Shown here: piece by piece, positions 1 through 11,627 of the stretch
Layout of the letters: every line of letters starts with the position of its first letter
Numbering within the stretch: position 1 is the first letter of the stretch
The notes under the pieces: generated by a model
Told to the model about the DNA's origin: nothing
The model's input: only the letters and a program-made list of their open reading frames with translations
Databases searched by the model: none
DNA from: Uranotaenia lowii
Taxonomy: Eukaryota > Arthropoda > Insecta > Diptera > Culicidae
Direction: 5' to 3'
Assembly (NCBI RefSeq): GCF_029784155.1
Contig: NC_073693.1
Span: 110,484,683 to 110,548,682, forward strand
DNA length: 64,000 bases
Position numbers and translations under genes: made by a program

Positions 1-116
1 CGAAAGTTGGAAGTCCGACTTATGAAGATGAATTAAATTTAGTGCTAAACTTGAAATCCTAAATTTGAAGGAATTGAGTAAACACAAACATTCAACATTA
101 TCACATAATATACAGT

Positions 117-1783
117 ACAAAAAATGATTCAAATAAGTCATAGATGTTTTAAAATAACCGACTTTTATCGATATCAAATCATTTGCAAAACAAAACAAAA
201 TTCAAATAATAATTCATATGATGATTTGCTTTAGTGTTTCTCAGCTGAGCTACACTGACGAAAATGCAATCTATCAGCAGAGGTGTCAATATACACTGAA
301 CCCAAATTCACTCTTAAAATACACATGATTTTTCACTTAAAAACAAGGATCAAGTGATTTTCTTCCATTCAAGTGCGACAAATACATTTCACTTGGTAGT
401 CACTTAAATTTCAAGTGAATTCATCCGTGAATGTGGATGAATTCACTTGAGTTCACTTCAGTCGTCACTTGAATTTGAAGTGAGAAAAAATATTCACTTC
501 CCCATCACTTGAATTTCAAGCGAATGTCGGGTTGTAATTGTGTTTATTTTCAGAGAGCAGTGTTTAAAGCTTATGCTGGATTTGGATTTTCCCAATTCTT
601 TACTAGGCAATATTGGCGGTAGTTTGTGTTGAACGTGATGTAAGAAAAAGTTATTTAAAAGTGTTATCATGTTTTAGCTTGTGGGTTGAACTGGACAGAT
701 TTTCTGGTTTGCAGCAGGGAAGATTTAGAAGTCGCACTATCCGCAGTAACCGATCTGCCTTGGGATTACGATGGAATTTTCCAATCAATAAATTTATGGC
801 GAAAGCGTAATGTAAGTATTTGAAATCGAAGTGGTGTTCTATAAAATTCTTTTATTTAAAAATGCGAGAGATAATAAACTAGAAACTTACTTAGAAATTC
901 AGATAAATTTCACTCGAACGTCATAGTGTAATTCACTTGACCGGAGAATTTACTACAGATGTCACTTATTTTTTAAGTGAAAATTATTTTGCGTGTACGG
1001 TTGTCAAATTTCGGGTCTAACTACCTTTGCGTAAGTCCAATTTTTCTCTGAATATGCAATAAAAAAAAAGGAAAGCAATAGCTTTCACTCCGATCATTCT
1101 TATGGAAATCTGTGTAAGAATAAAGAGCAAGTTTTATTCATTTCATCAGGCCCAAGCCCGATTGGAAGCGAATTTTCTCGAAAGAAGCTTTCATATAATC
1201 ATGCACGCAAAACTCCTCAGATCAGGTTATCCACTGAATATGAGTGCATTTTTTTTGTCTGCTGCCTCAAGCTGGGTGGGGAGAAATAAATCGCACTGTA
1301 AACAAAAGTCAGATTGTCAACCAGAGGTACCGGCTGATTTATCAGGATTTGTCCTGACTTTCGGGAGATCGTCTTGATTTATCTAACACTCTCAAGTTGT
1401 TCTGATTTTTGAAAATTGGTCTCTAAAATGTCTTGAATTTTCCTGATTTTCATTAAAAGTAAAAAATTATGTGGTTAAACTGTAAAAATAACCGAATAAA
1501 TCCGTAATAAAAAAGTAAAACCTATTTAACAGATGGTAATCTTTGGTTCAAATGTGTTTTTCGATATGAATGCAATCTAGCCTAGAGAATGCTTACTATT
1601 GTTGCATAAATCAGGACGTTTACAGCACCTGTATTTTGCCTTTTTTTATGAAATCTAAGCAGAGCTGCTTTCTCATTTCCATAAATCAAGAGATGTCCTG
1701 AAAAATTCAGATTTTTTACTTCGCGTTGTCCAGATTTTTGACGAAACCACCTGGCACCCTTGTTGTCAACACCAATCTCCTGG
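117..1783 (+). repeat. Duplicated block A, copy 1
   Basis: This stretch aligns along its length, in the same orientation, with 27973-30136. Shared landmarks are the start (ATGATTCAAATAAGTCATAG), the CAGATTGTCAACCAGAGGTA segment near 1312 and 29370, and the ending ACGAAACCACCTGGCACC near 1741 and 30090. The copies differ by scattered substitutions and by private insertions: copy 1 has an extra 0.7 kb at 294-995, copy 2 has extra pieces at 28083-28967 and 29536-29808. No credible gene is present; the short open frames are not conserved between copies. It could be a segmental duplication or two insertions of one old repeat. Confidence 0.8.
294..995. mobile_element. TA-flanked inverted-repeat element (MITE-like), about 0.7 kb
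   Basis: It is present in block A copy 1 and absent from the matching place in copy 2 (near 29040), which gives a filled and an empty site. The ends are imperfect inverted repeats (CACTGAACCCAAATTCACT against CACGCAAAATAATTTTCACT) and the insert is flanked by TA at 292-293 and 996-997. The inside is built from repeats of CACTTGAA and its complement TTCAAGTG, so it can fold extensively. It has no transposase frame. The TA target suggests the Tc1/mariner superfamily, but the family is not identified. Confidence 0.65.
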
Positions 1784-3295
1784 ACCTGGAGCTGGACGGC
1801 CCTGGCCCGGAGAGGAAGACTGATTAAAAAAAGAAAACAATCTTTCAAACGTCAAAATTCTCTCATCAATCTACCGACCAGTGCGAAGGTTCAAAATTTT
1901 ACTTTCTTATTAAGTGAAATTCAATAAAAAAAATTTTATGCTGAAAAGCACTTTTTTTGCATAATACAATGATTTAACCAAATTTGGATCATTTTTTTAT
2001 TTTTTAAACAGTGATTTCAACATTGTCATACAATAACGAAAACGCCATGATGACGCCAGCTGTGTAACCAGAACTAATACTGTTTTTCCCTGAAAATGCC
2101 ACTTTTCCAATAGGCCGTTCCACACTAATTTTAAGGTTTTTGAGGGACACCTTACATCAGGATCGTAGGAAGAAAGGCCTTATGGGAATGGTTTTGGTGA
2201 CCTAATCTTTCCTATGCTATATTTGCTCAAACCATGCACGAATTAAAAAAGAATCAAAGAAAAATTTATTTGTTTTTTTACTGAACAATTTTTTAGTTCT
2301 TTTACATTCAAAATTTTTTGTAAATTTTTAAAATATATCCGAAAATCTAAATGGTAAATGTGTATAAAAATCCTTTAGTAACAAATTAAAGAATTTACTT
2401 TCATCGATGAATAAAATCTGTGAATCTCCTCTAAAATCTGGTCAAATTAGCGTATTTGATTTGAACATAGAATAAGTTTTTATAAGAATGCCTTCGATTT
2501 GCTAAAAAAAACTAACTCTATGCTCAAATAAAATAAGCTCAATCTTCCAAACTCTCGGGCAAACTCTTTTTGTAAAGATGAATTCCTTAAATAGAATCCT
2601 GTGGATGTTTTTTTTGTTTCTAAAATAAAATCTGACTGACTTTGGCTACAAACTCTGAATATTGAAATTAAAATAACAATCAAAATTACAAGTCTACGAT
2701 CTCTTGCAATTTTTTATCAGAATATTGAATATAAATTCTGTATCTGAGTTCTGGAGATGAATTCGTATTCAGCATTCATATTCAAAATTCAGATTTAGCT
2801 CACAAATGATCAGGGTAACTAATTATGGGATTTGAGTTTTAGATCTTTTTCCGAGTTTCAAAACGAATTCTGACATGAAGAAAAAGGATTTCTGAATTCA
2901 GATTTCAGATCAAAATTTCGATATGAGCCAAGCATTGACTTTTTTTTTCAGAGCCCCCAATCATCGATCTAGTATTTTATATTTGCTGTTTTGGGTTTGA
3001 ATCTGAATTCATTATTTATTTTTTTATTTTAAGTCTATATTAAAATATGAATTTCGAGAGATGTATCTAATTGAAACTATTCAATTCTCGATCGTCATTC
3101 AGAAGTTTTCAACTAGGCAAAAAAATTAAGTTTCAGAACTTCGGATCTGAACATTAATAAATACTCAGGTTGATTTCTAAAGCTTTGATCATTTAGAATC
3201 CGGGCACTTCATTACGGTGATAGTAACATACCTAGAGTTCGAATATTTAAACAAAATTTAGGCAACGTTGTCTTGGTAATGAAAACAACGATCTT
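1784..3295. other. Gene-free AT-rich stretch with decayed satellite-like words
   Basis: No coding region is supported. Between about 2580 and 3180 there are many degenerate words resembling the 13-bp satellite of block B (for example AATTCAGATTTCAGAT near 2898), but no regular array. Confidence 0.4.
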
Positions 3296-3745
3296 GCCTA
3301 GGGTAAAGGACTTATTTTGGATCGGGTACATATTTTGGAACACCTTGCAGCTTTTTTCAAATCTTTCTCTCATAAATCATGTTAATCGTGAAAAATTTTG
3401 AACAAATATAGTGAAAGCTACTTTTTATGGTTTTAATCATATCCTAGATTTCATTTTAATTAGCTGATAAGGGATAGAAAATTAAAATTTAAGTTTGGAT
3501 GTTTCACAGTTGGGCCAAATTAAGCCTATTTCAGGAGGACGTACCATTATTGGAGTCAACTTCCAAGAAGTTTGCTGCCTAGCTGTGATGAATTTGACAA
3601 CTATAAACATGTTCACAGCTATGATAAAACACTTGAAAACTAGTTTGGAAGGTCGACGAACAAAAAAAAACGTGTTTTAATCGTGATTTGACCCATGTCG
3701 AAAATAGGTCCTACTGAATTCCTTAGGGACTTATTTTGGACCACC
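3296..3745. mobile_element. Possible small DNA element with diverged inverted ends
   Basis: The left end reads CTAGGGTAAAGGACTTATTT. Near the right end the complement reads AGTAGGACCTATTTTCGACA, and a related copy of the end occurs again near 3724 (GGGACTTATTTTGGACC). The ends look like diverged terminal inverted repeats. The exact boundaries and target duplication are not clear; another similar end lies near 3985-4010. The 61-codon open frame at 3495-3680 has no recognisable motif and is not called as a gene. Confidence 0.3.
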
Positions 3746-4189
3746 CAACATAACCTGAGTATTAAACTTGCTGTTAAATGTTCATGAACGTAATCAAACA
3801 TTGTCCGGCGATATGAAAAAAATTATGCACAATATTTAACGGCTAAATATGAATAAAATTTGAAATTTCAACCAGCTTTTAGACAGGGTTCACTTCAATC
3901 GGCATAAAACCAAACCAATCATTATTTTTACTAATTTTTGTGTATTAGCAAAACTTAGAAAAAAAACTTTTTTAGTTCAAGGGTGGTCGAAAATAGATTC
4001 TAATGGTGATCCAATATATCGACCGAAGTAATGATCGAAGAAACGAGATTTGAGGCTAAAATATTGTTACATTGTAACAAACGATGACATGATTCGATTT
4101 TTTTCCAAATTTTGCGTGACATCATTAATAAACGGCCCCTAAAGAGTAGAACACTTCGCTTGCTTTTCCTAGATCGTCATGGGGGGAAG

Positions 4190-5010
4190 GGCTTTTCTTT
4201 AGCCAAATGTTATTGAATTTTCGCGTTTTATTTGCATATTTTATTGTTTATTGTTTGGAAAATGAAATTTGGAAAATGTACCCAGCAAACATTTTTGAAG
4301 GTATATTTCTCAACAAACTTTGCTATACGTTTCATATACATTATAAAATCATCTTATATAACTCGAAAAAACAGCATTTACGTACTAAAGTGGAGGCAAT
4401 ATACATACATATTTTTAACTTTCGGCTTAAGCGATAAGAGTTGTAAAAATTGGACGATATACAACACCTTTTACCGTACATCCCGACAGTATGCGAGAGA
4501 GCGCAAGTTTTGCTCTCAATGCATGCAAACCGTTGCCAGCGACAATATTTGCTGCTTCTCTCATTGGCCAGTTTATCCAAATGGACCCTCTGATTTTTAG
4601 AAATCTGGTTGCACTGCTTATCGCAAAGAGAACAACAAGTTTAACTAACCATTTTTACGACCATTTACTTGGTTTGGTAGGAATTACGATTCGCATTAAC
4701 ATTGTTAACGAGTTGAGCTGACATTTCTTATGCGATGTTATGTTTGCTGGGTATCCCCCTTTGTGCTTATATGAGACCAATTTATTTTCTTGCAATCTTC
4801 GAAACACCCGCATAAGGGGCTTAAGATATCAACCTTATTACTTTGAAATTTCATGCAATAGTCAGACAGATAATAGTTAACGTATGATAAACACTACTCA
4901 AACAGTAACAGTGTATTTTGATGATATTATCGATTCACTAAAAATAATAATATGAAATAGTTTCTTTTAGTTCAGTAGATATCAACAGTTCAAATGATCA
5001 TTTTTCTCGC
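4190..5010 (-). mobile_element. Old copy of the 28083-28967 element, reverse orientation
   Basis: The reverse complement of this stretch resembles the interior of the element at 28083-28967. Matches include CTTATGCGGGT, GGTCTCATATAAGCA, AATAAAACGCGAAA and ATCTACTGAACTAAAA against ATATACTGAACTAAAA. I could not find its terminal repeats, so it is probably decayed. It is interrupted by a younger inverted-repeat element at 4281-4751. Confidence 0.55.
4281..4751. mobile_element. MITE with CCCAGCAAACAT ends and TA duplication
   Basis: It starts CCCAGCAAACAT (4281-4292) and ends with the exact complement ATGTTTGCTGGG (4740-4751). TA flanks both sides (4279-4280 and 4752-4753). The related sequence near 28430 has one TA and no insert, so this is a filled site with a matching empty site. 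It is 471 bp, AT-rich, and has no transposase. Open frames inside it are short and overlap on both strands, so they are not called. Confidence 0.7.
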
Positions 5011-6339
5011 AAATGAAAATTCTAATTTATGCCAATATAGATATTTTTGAGTTGTGTTTTTTAAAAGTGAAATTTTACTATATTCATTACCAAAAGGTTC
5101 ATTGGAGAATTCATGGAAGAAATCCTTCCAAGATTTCAAAGGTCTGTATCGTCTCTATATATGTACTTATGCTTCCGAACTTATGAGAAGAGAAGTTGTT
5201 TCCTTACTTTGTGTTGCACTGTGTAATTGTATCAATTAATTTCGAGTGCATTCAAGATCCCTGGAAAGGGGCGAAGCGCTGAAAATCAACATTATTTTAT
5301 TGAACCAGATCGAGTAAGATGTTTGTAAATCAGTATGAAAGAATTCCTCGAAGAAAAATCTTATCAGTGGAGGTTATTTTCTCCGAAATTCTCTATGAAA
5401 ACGAAACCCTTATTTAGCAACCTTTACACTTTTCCCTCGAAACAGTCTCCCGAAAGACTTAACAGCCTTCGAAATTAAACGGAACGACAACATTGTTGAC
5501 ACTCCCTAGAGGCGCCCCATCGGAATCAGTTTACAGAAATTTATAGCCAAACCAAAACCAGGTAAGGGTGATTAATTATGCAACTCGGTACAGCGGAAAA
5601 ATTTTAAAATTCAATGAAAGTCACCGTTAAGTTACGAGAAATTAAGCGCGGGGAGAGGGTGATGAGAGTGAGACTGAGAGAGAGAAAAAGAGTGAAACAA
5701 AAAACCACAGCTGCAAATTTGTGTCATTCGAGAAATGCCATTCCGAACAATGGCGATGTGGAACAAAATGGGAAAAAATGCAGCTGACAGAAGAAAAAAA
5801 ATACAAGATTGACATCCTCTCATGGAGAGGTAGTCGAAAACACGATGAACCAATTTGTAAATGTAGAACAAGAAAAAGATTTTTTAGGTGAAACATAAAA
5901 AAAATTACAAAAGTGTGATACTTGCATCGGGTGCAACTCCGATGCAAACGAGAGTGCAAACAAGCAAGCAACCGAAAGAACGAATTGTTAACGGATTAGT
6001 TCGGTGGCGACAATTATGTAAAATAAAAGGAACAAAAGAATATTTGTATTTGATTGCTAACGTCCTGATCGTTTGACTTTGTTCTTCCATCCGAAAGCCA
6101 TAAGATGAACTAAATGCCATGAACAGAGAACTTCTATCAGTTTTCCTCTTTTCAATTGTATACTGAGTAAAATTTTTGTCTTTTCATAGTCACATTTTGC
6201 TTCTGCATTTGTTCTCAACACTTATTGAAAAATTAATTGTATTTTTCATATCGCCTCCTGGTCATTTATGCCATTATGATCACCATTGCCATATGTTATT
6301 TGGAAACATTTGTGGGGTAAGCTTCTAACAACTCTTCTA

Positions 6340-6515
6340 TCATTTTTGTTGTGCTTCCGGCATCAATCCTGAACGAGCAATCCAACCGTCATCATCACAT
6401 TCGTCCAAGCTTTTACTATTTCTTTTAAACCACATTTGACTGACACGTTTCTCAGCAAGAGCATTTGCAACGTAGATTTCCTGACTTTGAATACGACTCG
6501 GACATTTGGGAAAGC
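6340..6515 (-). other. Exon-like open segment of unknown function in block B copy 1
   Basis: Read on the minus strand, a pyrimidine-rich run and a TTTTTTGCAG acceptor lead into an open segment of about 58 codons. It begins GFPKCPSRIQSQEIYVANAL, contains the acidic patch DECDDDGW and ends at TGA. The codons look protein-like, but I recognise no family. The second copy (about 38705-38885) has TAA in place of the AAA codon after WF, so it is broken there. It may be an exon of an unknown gene or the remains of a mobile-element protein. Confidence 0.2.
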
Positions 6516-6662
6516 CTGCAAAAAACTGACATCTCAAATGAAGAAAAAAAATTGTTTTGACATGATGAAAATTTTGAACACATCAAGGTCATTTTTTTAA
6601 AGAACCTTACTTGGATTTTTTTTTTATTTTTTCAGATTTAAGATTTTAGATGAAATCTGAAG

Positions 6663-7194
6663 ATACAGATTTCAGATTCAGATTTCAGTTCCAGATTTCA
6701 GATTCAGATTTCATATTCAGATTTCATATTCAGATTTCAGATTCAGATTTCAGATTCAGATTTCAGATTCAGATTTCAGATTCAGATTTCAGATTCAGAT
6801 TTCAGATTCAGATTTCAGATTCAGATTTCAGATTCAGATTTCAGATTCAGATTTCAGATTCAGATTTCAGATTCAGATTTCAGATTCAGATTTCAGATTC
6901 AGATTTCAGATTCAGATTTCAGATTCAGATTTCAGATTCAGATTTCAGATTCAGATTTCAGATTCAGATTTCAGATTCAGATTTCAGATTCAGATTTCAG
7001 ATTCAGATTTCAGATTCAGATTTCAGATTCAGATTTCTGATTCAGATTTCAGATTCAAATTTCAGATTCAGATTTCAGATTCAGATTTCAGATTCAGTTT
7101 TCAGATTCAGATTTCAGATTCAGATTTCAGATTCAGATTTCAGATTCAGATTTCAGATTCAGATTTCAGATTCAGATTTCAGATTTCAGATTCA
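6663..7194 (+). repeat. 13-bp satellite, short array (about 41 units)
   Basis: Tandem copies of GATTCAGATTTCA, with several variant units (for example TTCATATTCAG and CAAATTTCAG) and one shortened unit near the right end. The flanks match those of the much longer array at 39034-44113. The 194-codon open frame across it is a product of the repeat, whose three forward frames all lack stops. Confidence 0.95.
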
Positions 7195-7796
7195 TATGTC
7201 AATTAGCAGTTCTGTTTTCTTTCTAGGTGATTGAAATAAAATCACGAATATTGACACTCTCTGGAGCCACGACTATAAATGTTACAGCTTTTATTCCAGC
7301 TCCCTCAGATTCACATGAGCTAGTTCTTGTTGAATTGCCTAACGCATCCTAGGACTGATTATGAGAACGCAAATAACAAAATGGAACTCTCTCTGACAGC
7401 TTCAATAACTCTTTAGAGCAGTGGTTTTCAAAGTGGTCCCTACCGCCCCCTTTCTATATATTGATCAGGATTTGTTAGTTTATTTTGGGTTGCAAAAATT
7501 ATGGATGGCAATGCCTGAAAATCTTTAAAATGTATTGTCTTAAATAATTGACAAAAAAAAATCTTCTAAATAGAATCTGTGTTAAACGGCATGACACAGT
7601 TTTGATCATACATTTTTGGAATGAATAAGATGTGTTAGCAAGCAAATGGAACTTTTCATTATAGTTCCAATTTTTTGGTTTTAACCCAATCGATAATAAA
7701 ATTAAATTTGGCAATTTTCATTATTAAACAATTTATTTGATTATTTTCACTTAATTGTCGAAATTTAGTTGTTGGAACCTTGGTACAATTTTTAGA

Positions 7797-8045
7797 TTCG
7801 TTAAAAAAATTCGAACACACACATATACGATCTCAGTGAAACTTCATGTTTCTTTGAAGAGATCTGAATTCTACTTAAGACTAAAGCGTACATCTTTCAT
7901 GGATATAATGGCTTGCATCTTACTAATGCTAACACCACCAGCCCCCAAAAATAGTACTATGTACGCCGTGACCGAGACTCGATCTCATGACCTCTGGCTT
8001 AAAAGACTGAAATGCTATCCTCTAGGCCACGGTCGGCGGCTAAAA
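7797..8045 (-). mobile_element. tRNA-derived SINE, minus strand
   Basis: Read on the minus strand, the head has a polymerase III A-box-like TGGCCTAGAGG near 8030 and a B-box-like GAGATCGAGTCTC near 7978, as in tRNA-derived SINEs. The body (CATGAAAGATGTACGCTTTA, then ATCTCTTCAAAGAAACAT) matches the SINE at 26524-26755 on the plus strand. The tail ends near a run of A or T at about 7800. The anticodon arm is not a functional tRNA. Confidence 0.75.
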
Positions 8046-9245
8046 AACAGTATTCAAGTGAAGTCTACAATTGTCATAAATAAAAGTTTTAAATTTTTTA
8101 TATCAAGAAAAATTACTATGTAATTTTTATGCTCTTTCACCAAATTAACAGTTGCTATTTTGTGCATTATAGAAGGCAAATTTAATAAGTAAAGAATGCT
8201 ATTTACCAAAATTTAGATTGGTGGTTTATTTTTAATTTGTTTTTTTTTTTTTTGTTTTCAATGCTAAGTACATATTTATCCTGGAAAATGTATAATTTTC
8301 AAATGTTATTCTTGGGGTTTGAAGCAATTCGATTTTACACGAATTTTGAGTTTTGTCTTGCTACATTTGATGGTTATGCGTTGGCTTTTCTGATTTCTCA
8401 TGTCAATTTTAACAGTTTTAAAATGTGCTATATTGAACGTTTCAAATTATACTAGAATAAAATTTCAAAAGCTAATGGTTTTGCAACGATGCCAATTAGA
8501 ATTCTTTCTAAAGATATTTCAAAAATTTGGAGGGCATTCAGCTCGAAAATTTAGCAAAAGGGAGCGACGCGATGAAGGAAAACAGTTTAAAAATCACTGC
8601 TCTAGAGCCAGGATTTTCGCACTTCACCGGCTCCGAACCTTGATTTTTTGCGTTATTCATAATGCGTTGAAATTTTATTATTAAAAACAACTTTCACTTC
8701 TGTTGAATAAATTTTGATACACTCAGAACGTATATAAAAATTTTAAATGTAAAAAATAAAGTTAGCAATCACACAAGAAATTAAATTTTTATTCTAATAA
8801 TATAGAACCAGAACCTTGAAATGTAAAATATCTGATAAAAATATTTAATATCCAGAACTGAATTTCAATTAACAAGTATGAAAATTCTGATAAACTTTGT
8901 TAAAATTTTGAAGCTGGGACTAGTTTTTGGGGTTTTGGCAACAGTTCTGTATCAAGAATTTTGCTCTTAAATAAGGTTGGAACAAATTCCAATTTCAACT
9001 TTTGTCCCCCTCCCCCCCCCCCCCCCATTCCTCCCCTTTGAAAAATTTCAAAAAATATCGAAGGGGGGAATAAATTAAGTTTAAAGCATGTATTTTATGT
9101 AAATTTTGGAAAAATGAATCAATTATCCGAAAGATTAGAAGACCAAAACACAAAATGTGGAAAATTGGAGCTATGTTACCTTTGGTATTCTTGATTTTTT
9201 TTAAACCTTCGATAAAAATATAGGTTTTGTGCAATGATATAAAAG
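8046..9245. other. Gene-free AT-rich stretch with a C-run
   Basis: No gene or repeat family is recognised. A run of 15 C (9012-9026) follows CCCCCT, just right of an AT-rich segment. The short open frames here lack protein motifs. Confidence 0.4.
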
Positions 9246-9249
9246 AAGA

Positions 9250-10130
9250 GAGTGGGGTAACGTGGGCCATGGGGAAATGTGGATCACTCTGAATATCTCA
9301 GCTGTGTATTGAGATAAAAATCTCAATCCAATTGTTATCGTCGTCCCTCAGCGTGAGCATTTATTTCTTTATGTTGTTTACTTACGTACGCATAGTATGC
9401 CTCTTGTACTTACAGAATTAAACAAGAACCCGCAAATTGCATCGATGGGAAATCAAATGTTCATAACAAAAATATGCTCATATGCTTATGGTTTTAGATT
9501 TGTCATGCTCTATCACAAGAAAAAAATTATTTTCGATGAATTATCAATAAGTCACTCAAATGCAACCAATTTAAGAATCATAGCTTGTGGGGTATCCTAT
9601 ATTTTGATATTTTTATGCACATTCATAACTTCAAATTCATTTATTCTTTCTGTAAAGTTTTCTTATGCCAAATGAATAGTTATGAAATATATTTTGACAA
9701 TTTCATTCAACGAACGTGATTCTTGTACAGGGAATTTCGCTAAAACATTCGCGAGCCATGCTTTTGAATCTATTTGATCATACAAAACTCCCATTTTTAT
9801 TTCCTCGCCTGACATTGCTTCAAAACAACTAAATGAATTTTGAAATTAAAGTCAAATCAACTTAAATCAACTCAAAACTTTGCATAAACGAATAAACTTG
9901 GTAATTTTGAACTCATCGTTATTTTCAAAATACAAAACAATTTTTTTTTGTAAAACAGTCAGAACTTGGGGAAAATAATTTACTAATAATAATGAAATTT
10001 TGTCAATGATACGTTTAAAACGTAGAAAAGCATATCATTTATTTTTTTTCATTTTATCTTTTTTAATAAAGAAGTTATGGATCAATTAATAAAAGTGGCC
10101 CAGTGGTCCATGATACTCCATTCTCCCCTA
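9250..10130. mobile_element. Possible DNA element with diverged ends
   Basis: The left end has GTGGGGTAACGTGGGCCATG, and the complement of the right end has GGGGAGAATGGAGTATCATG followed by GACCACTGGGCCAC. The two ends share GGCCA/GGACCA words and G-rich texture but are strongly diverged, so boundaries and target site are uncertain. No transposase is seen; the 92-codon frame at 9397-9675 has no motif. Confidence 0.28.
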
Positions 10131-10201
10131 TGCAATTTTGTTGCATAAACGCTTTCGTGCAATTTATTCCCATTTATACGTTTTCATATATTTAACCAAC
10201 A

Positions 10202-10328
10202 ACCCCCCCCCCCCTCCCTTTCGCCATGTTCCAACTCCAAGTGACAAAAAAAAGGATCATAAATTTGTTCCGACCATGGCCGTAGGGACCAAGGGGAGGG
10301 GGGGGGGGGGGTTGGGCGTTAACCCCCC
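10202..10328. repeat. C-run and G-run pair
   Basis: A run of C (10202-10214) is followed about 80 bases later by a G-rich run at 10293-10317 (four G, A, then fourteen G, TT, three G), and then by CCCCCC near 10323. The G-run fits the pattern of a G-quadruplex, and the C and G runs could pair as a hairpin. Run length in such tracts is error-prone in assemblies. Confidence 0.6.
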
Positions 10329-10424
10329 GCCCATGAAGATCCAAAATAGCAAGCGAGGTATTATACTCTACACTCAAAATTTTGAGTTCAGAACCAAATT
10401 ATGATACAAGAGTAAGGTTAACAC

Positions 10425-11627
10425 CCCAGACAATCATTTGGTGGGTATTTCGAATTTGCAACGCAAATATACGTGCAAATATACGTGTAAACATATCGTA
10501 TATAATGTAGCAAAACCAGTATATACGTATCATTTTGGAGGCCATATAGGTACATTAGCAAACATATTCTTGATTTGGATTGTATTAAATTATGATTTGC
10601 ACGACTTGTCATGCGCATCATTTACGACTACCCTGATTCTTTTTGGAATATACTATGACAATTCACATCATCATATAGATGATTGAGGTTGTAATATACG
10701 ACATTTTTCGTAACAATATGGAAAGTTTGGGGACTTATTTGGTCGTCTTTTGCGACTTGACGGCAGGGCTCTCATTTTCCGTCAGTTGAAAAAAAAAATT
10801 TTTTTTTGGGATTTTAAACCAATTGGTTTATTCATCCCCAAAAATAATAAAAATAAGATTGTTTCAAAGAAATGTGTTTTTTTGCTGTCGAATTCAAGTT
10901 TATATCGTACACATTTATTATTTGCCTGATCGGTGATTTTTTTTTCCACGTTCATGAATTTATTGTTAGCGCGTGGACTTGATCCCCTGACGATTCGATC
11001 AGCAGCTCATGATGGTTCCTCGGCGCTATCTGGAATATATAAATTCAAGGGGATTTGCTTCAAAGGCATTAAACCAAAAGCAAATCGTATACTTCTATAA
11101 CTTAAATCTTTTAAATCGTAGAACACGTCATCGATGGTCTAAAAATAGACCAACATTTTGAAGCCTCCTTTAATAGGATTCCAATCATCGATGTCCCATC
11201 ATCATAAACGATTTTATTGAACTTTTTTGTATTCTTTTACGATTGCCAGCAAATACGTTTTACGAAAATCAGACATGCGAATTAATTTGCAAAGGTATAC
11301 GATTGCATGCACATTCTTACGAATCAATGCAGTTATTTACGTTTTTTATTTCGAATTATTTTATGCATAGCACGACAAAATCTCTCAATCACGGCTGATC
11401 ACCGTATATCGGTCGTTTCACGGATTTTGTGCGAATTGTCGTACACAAAGGTCGAGTTCATATGTACATAAATACTTCTTGTCGTAATAAAGTCATGTAA
11501 TGCTTTTAAATACGATAAAGAATATGCATGGACCGCATATTGTAGGTGCAGATATACGAAAATGAGTATAAATAACATTCTATACGATGTAATCTGTAAA
11601 AGAAAATACGACTTCTGGTTGTCTGGG
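10425..11627. mobile_element. 1.2-kb element with CCCAGACAA inverted ends
   Basis: The left end reads CCCAGACAATCATTTG and the complement of the right end reads CCCAGACAACCAGAAG. The interior near both ends is rich in ATATACGT and TCGTATA words, like the CCCAGCAAACAT element at 4281-4751, so the two may be related. The flanks show only AC on each side, so the target duplication is unsure. No transposase is seen. A SINE-like head lies inside on the minus strand. Confidence 0.5.
10970..11030 (-). mobile_element. Possible tRNA-derived SINE head, minus strand
   Basis: On the minus strand, TAGCGCCGAGGAACC resembles a polymerase III A box and GGATCAAGTCC resembles a B box about 40 bases on. A run of nine A (complement) follows near 10945. 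The match is looser than for the SINEs at 7797-8045 and 26524-26755, and it is a different family. Confidence 0.35.

Larger units (their letters stand above)
5236..7580 (+). repeat. Duplicated block B, copy 1, with short 13-bp satellite
   Basis: It aligns in the same orientation with about 36853-44376. Shared landmarks are TTCGAGTGCATTCA at the start, GTTGACACTCCCTAGAGGC near 5495 and 37859, ATTCGAGAAATGCCATTCCG near 5726 and 38086, and CTCTGGAGCCACGACTATAA near 7259 and 44179. A consensus-like donor (CCAGGTAAGG) near 5560 is kept in both copies. The main difference is the length of the internal satellite. The sequence from about 5460 to 6540 is very similar to copy 2, which suggests a fairly recent duplication or two insertions of one large element. 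Confidence 0.85.
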
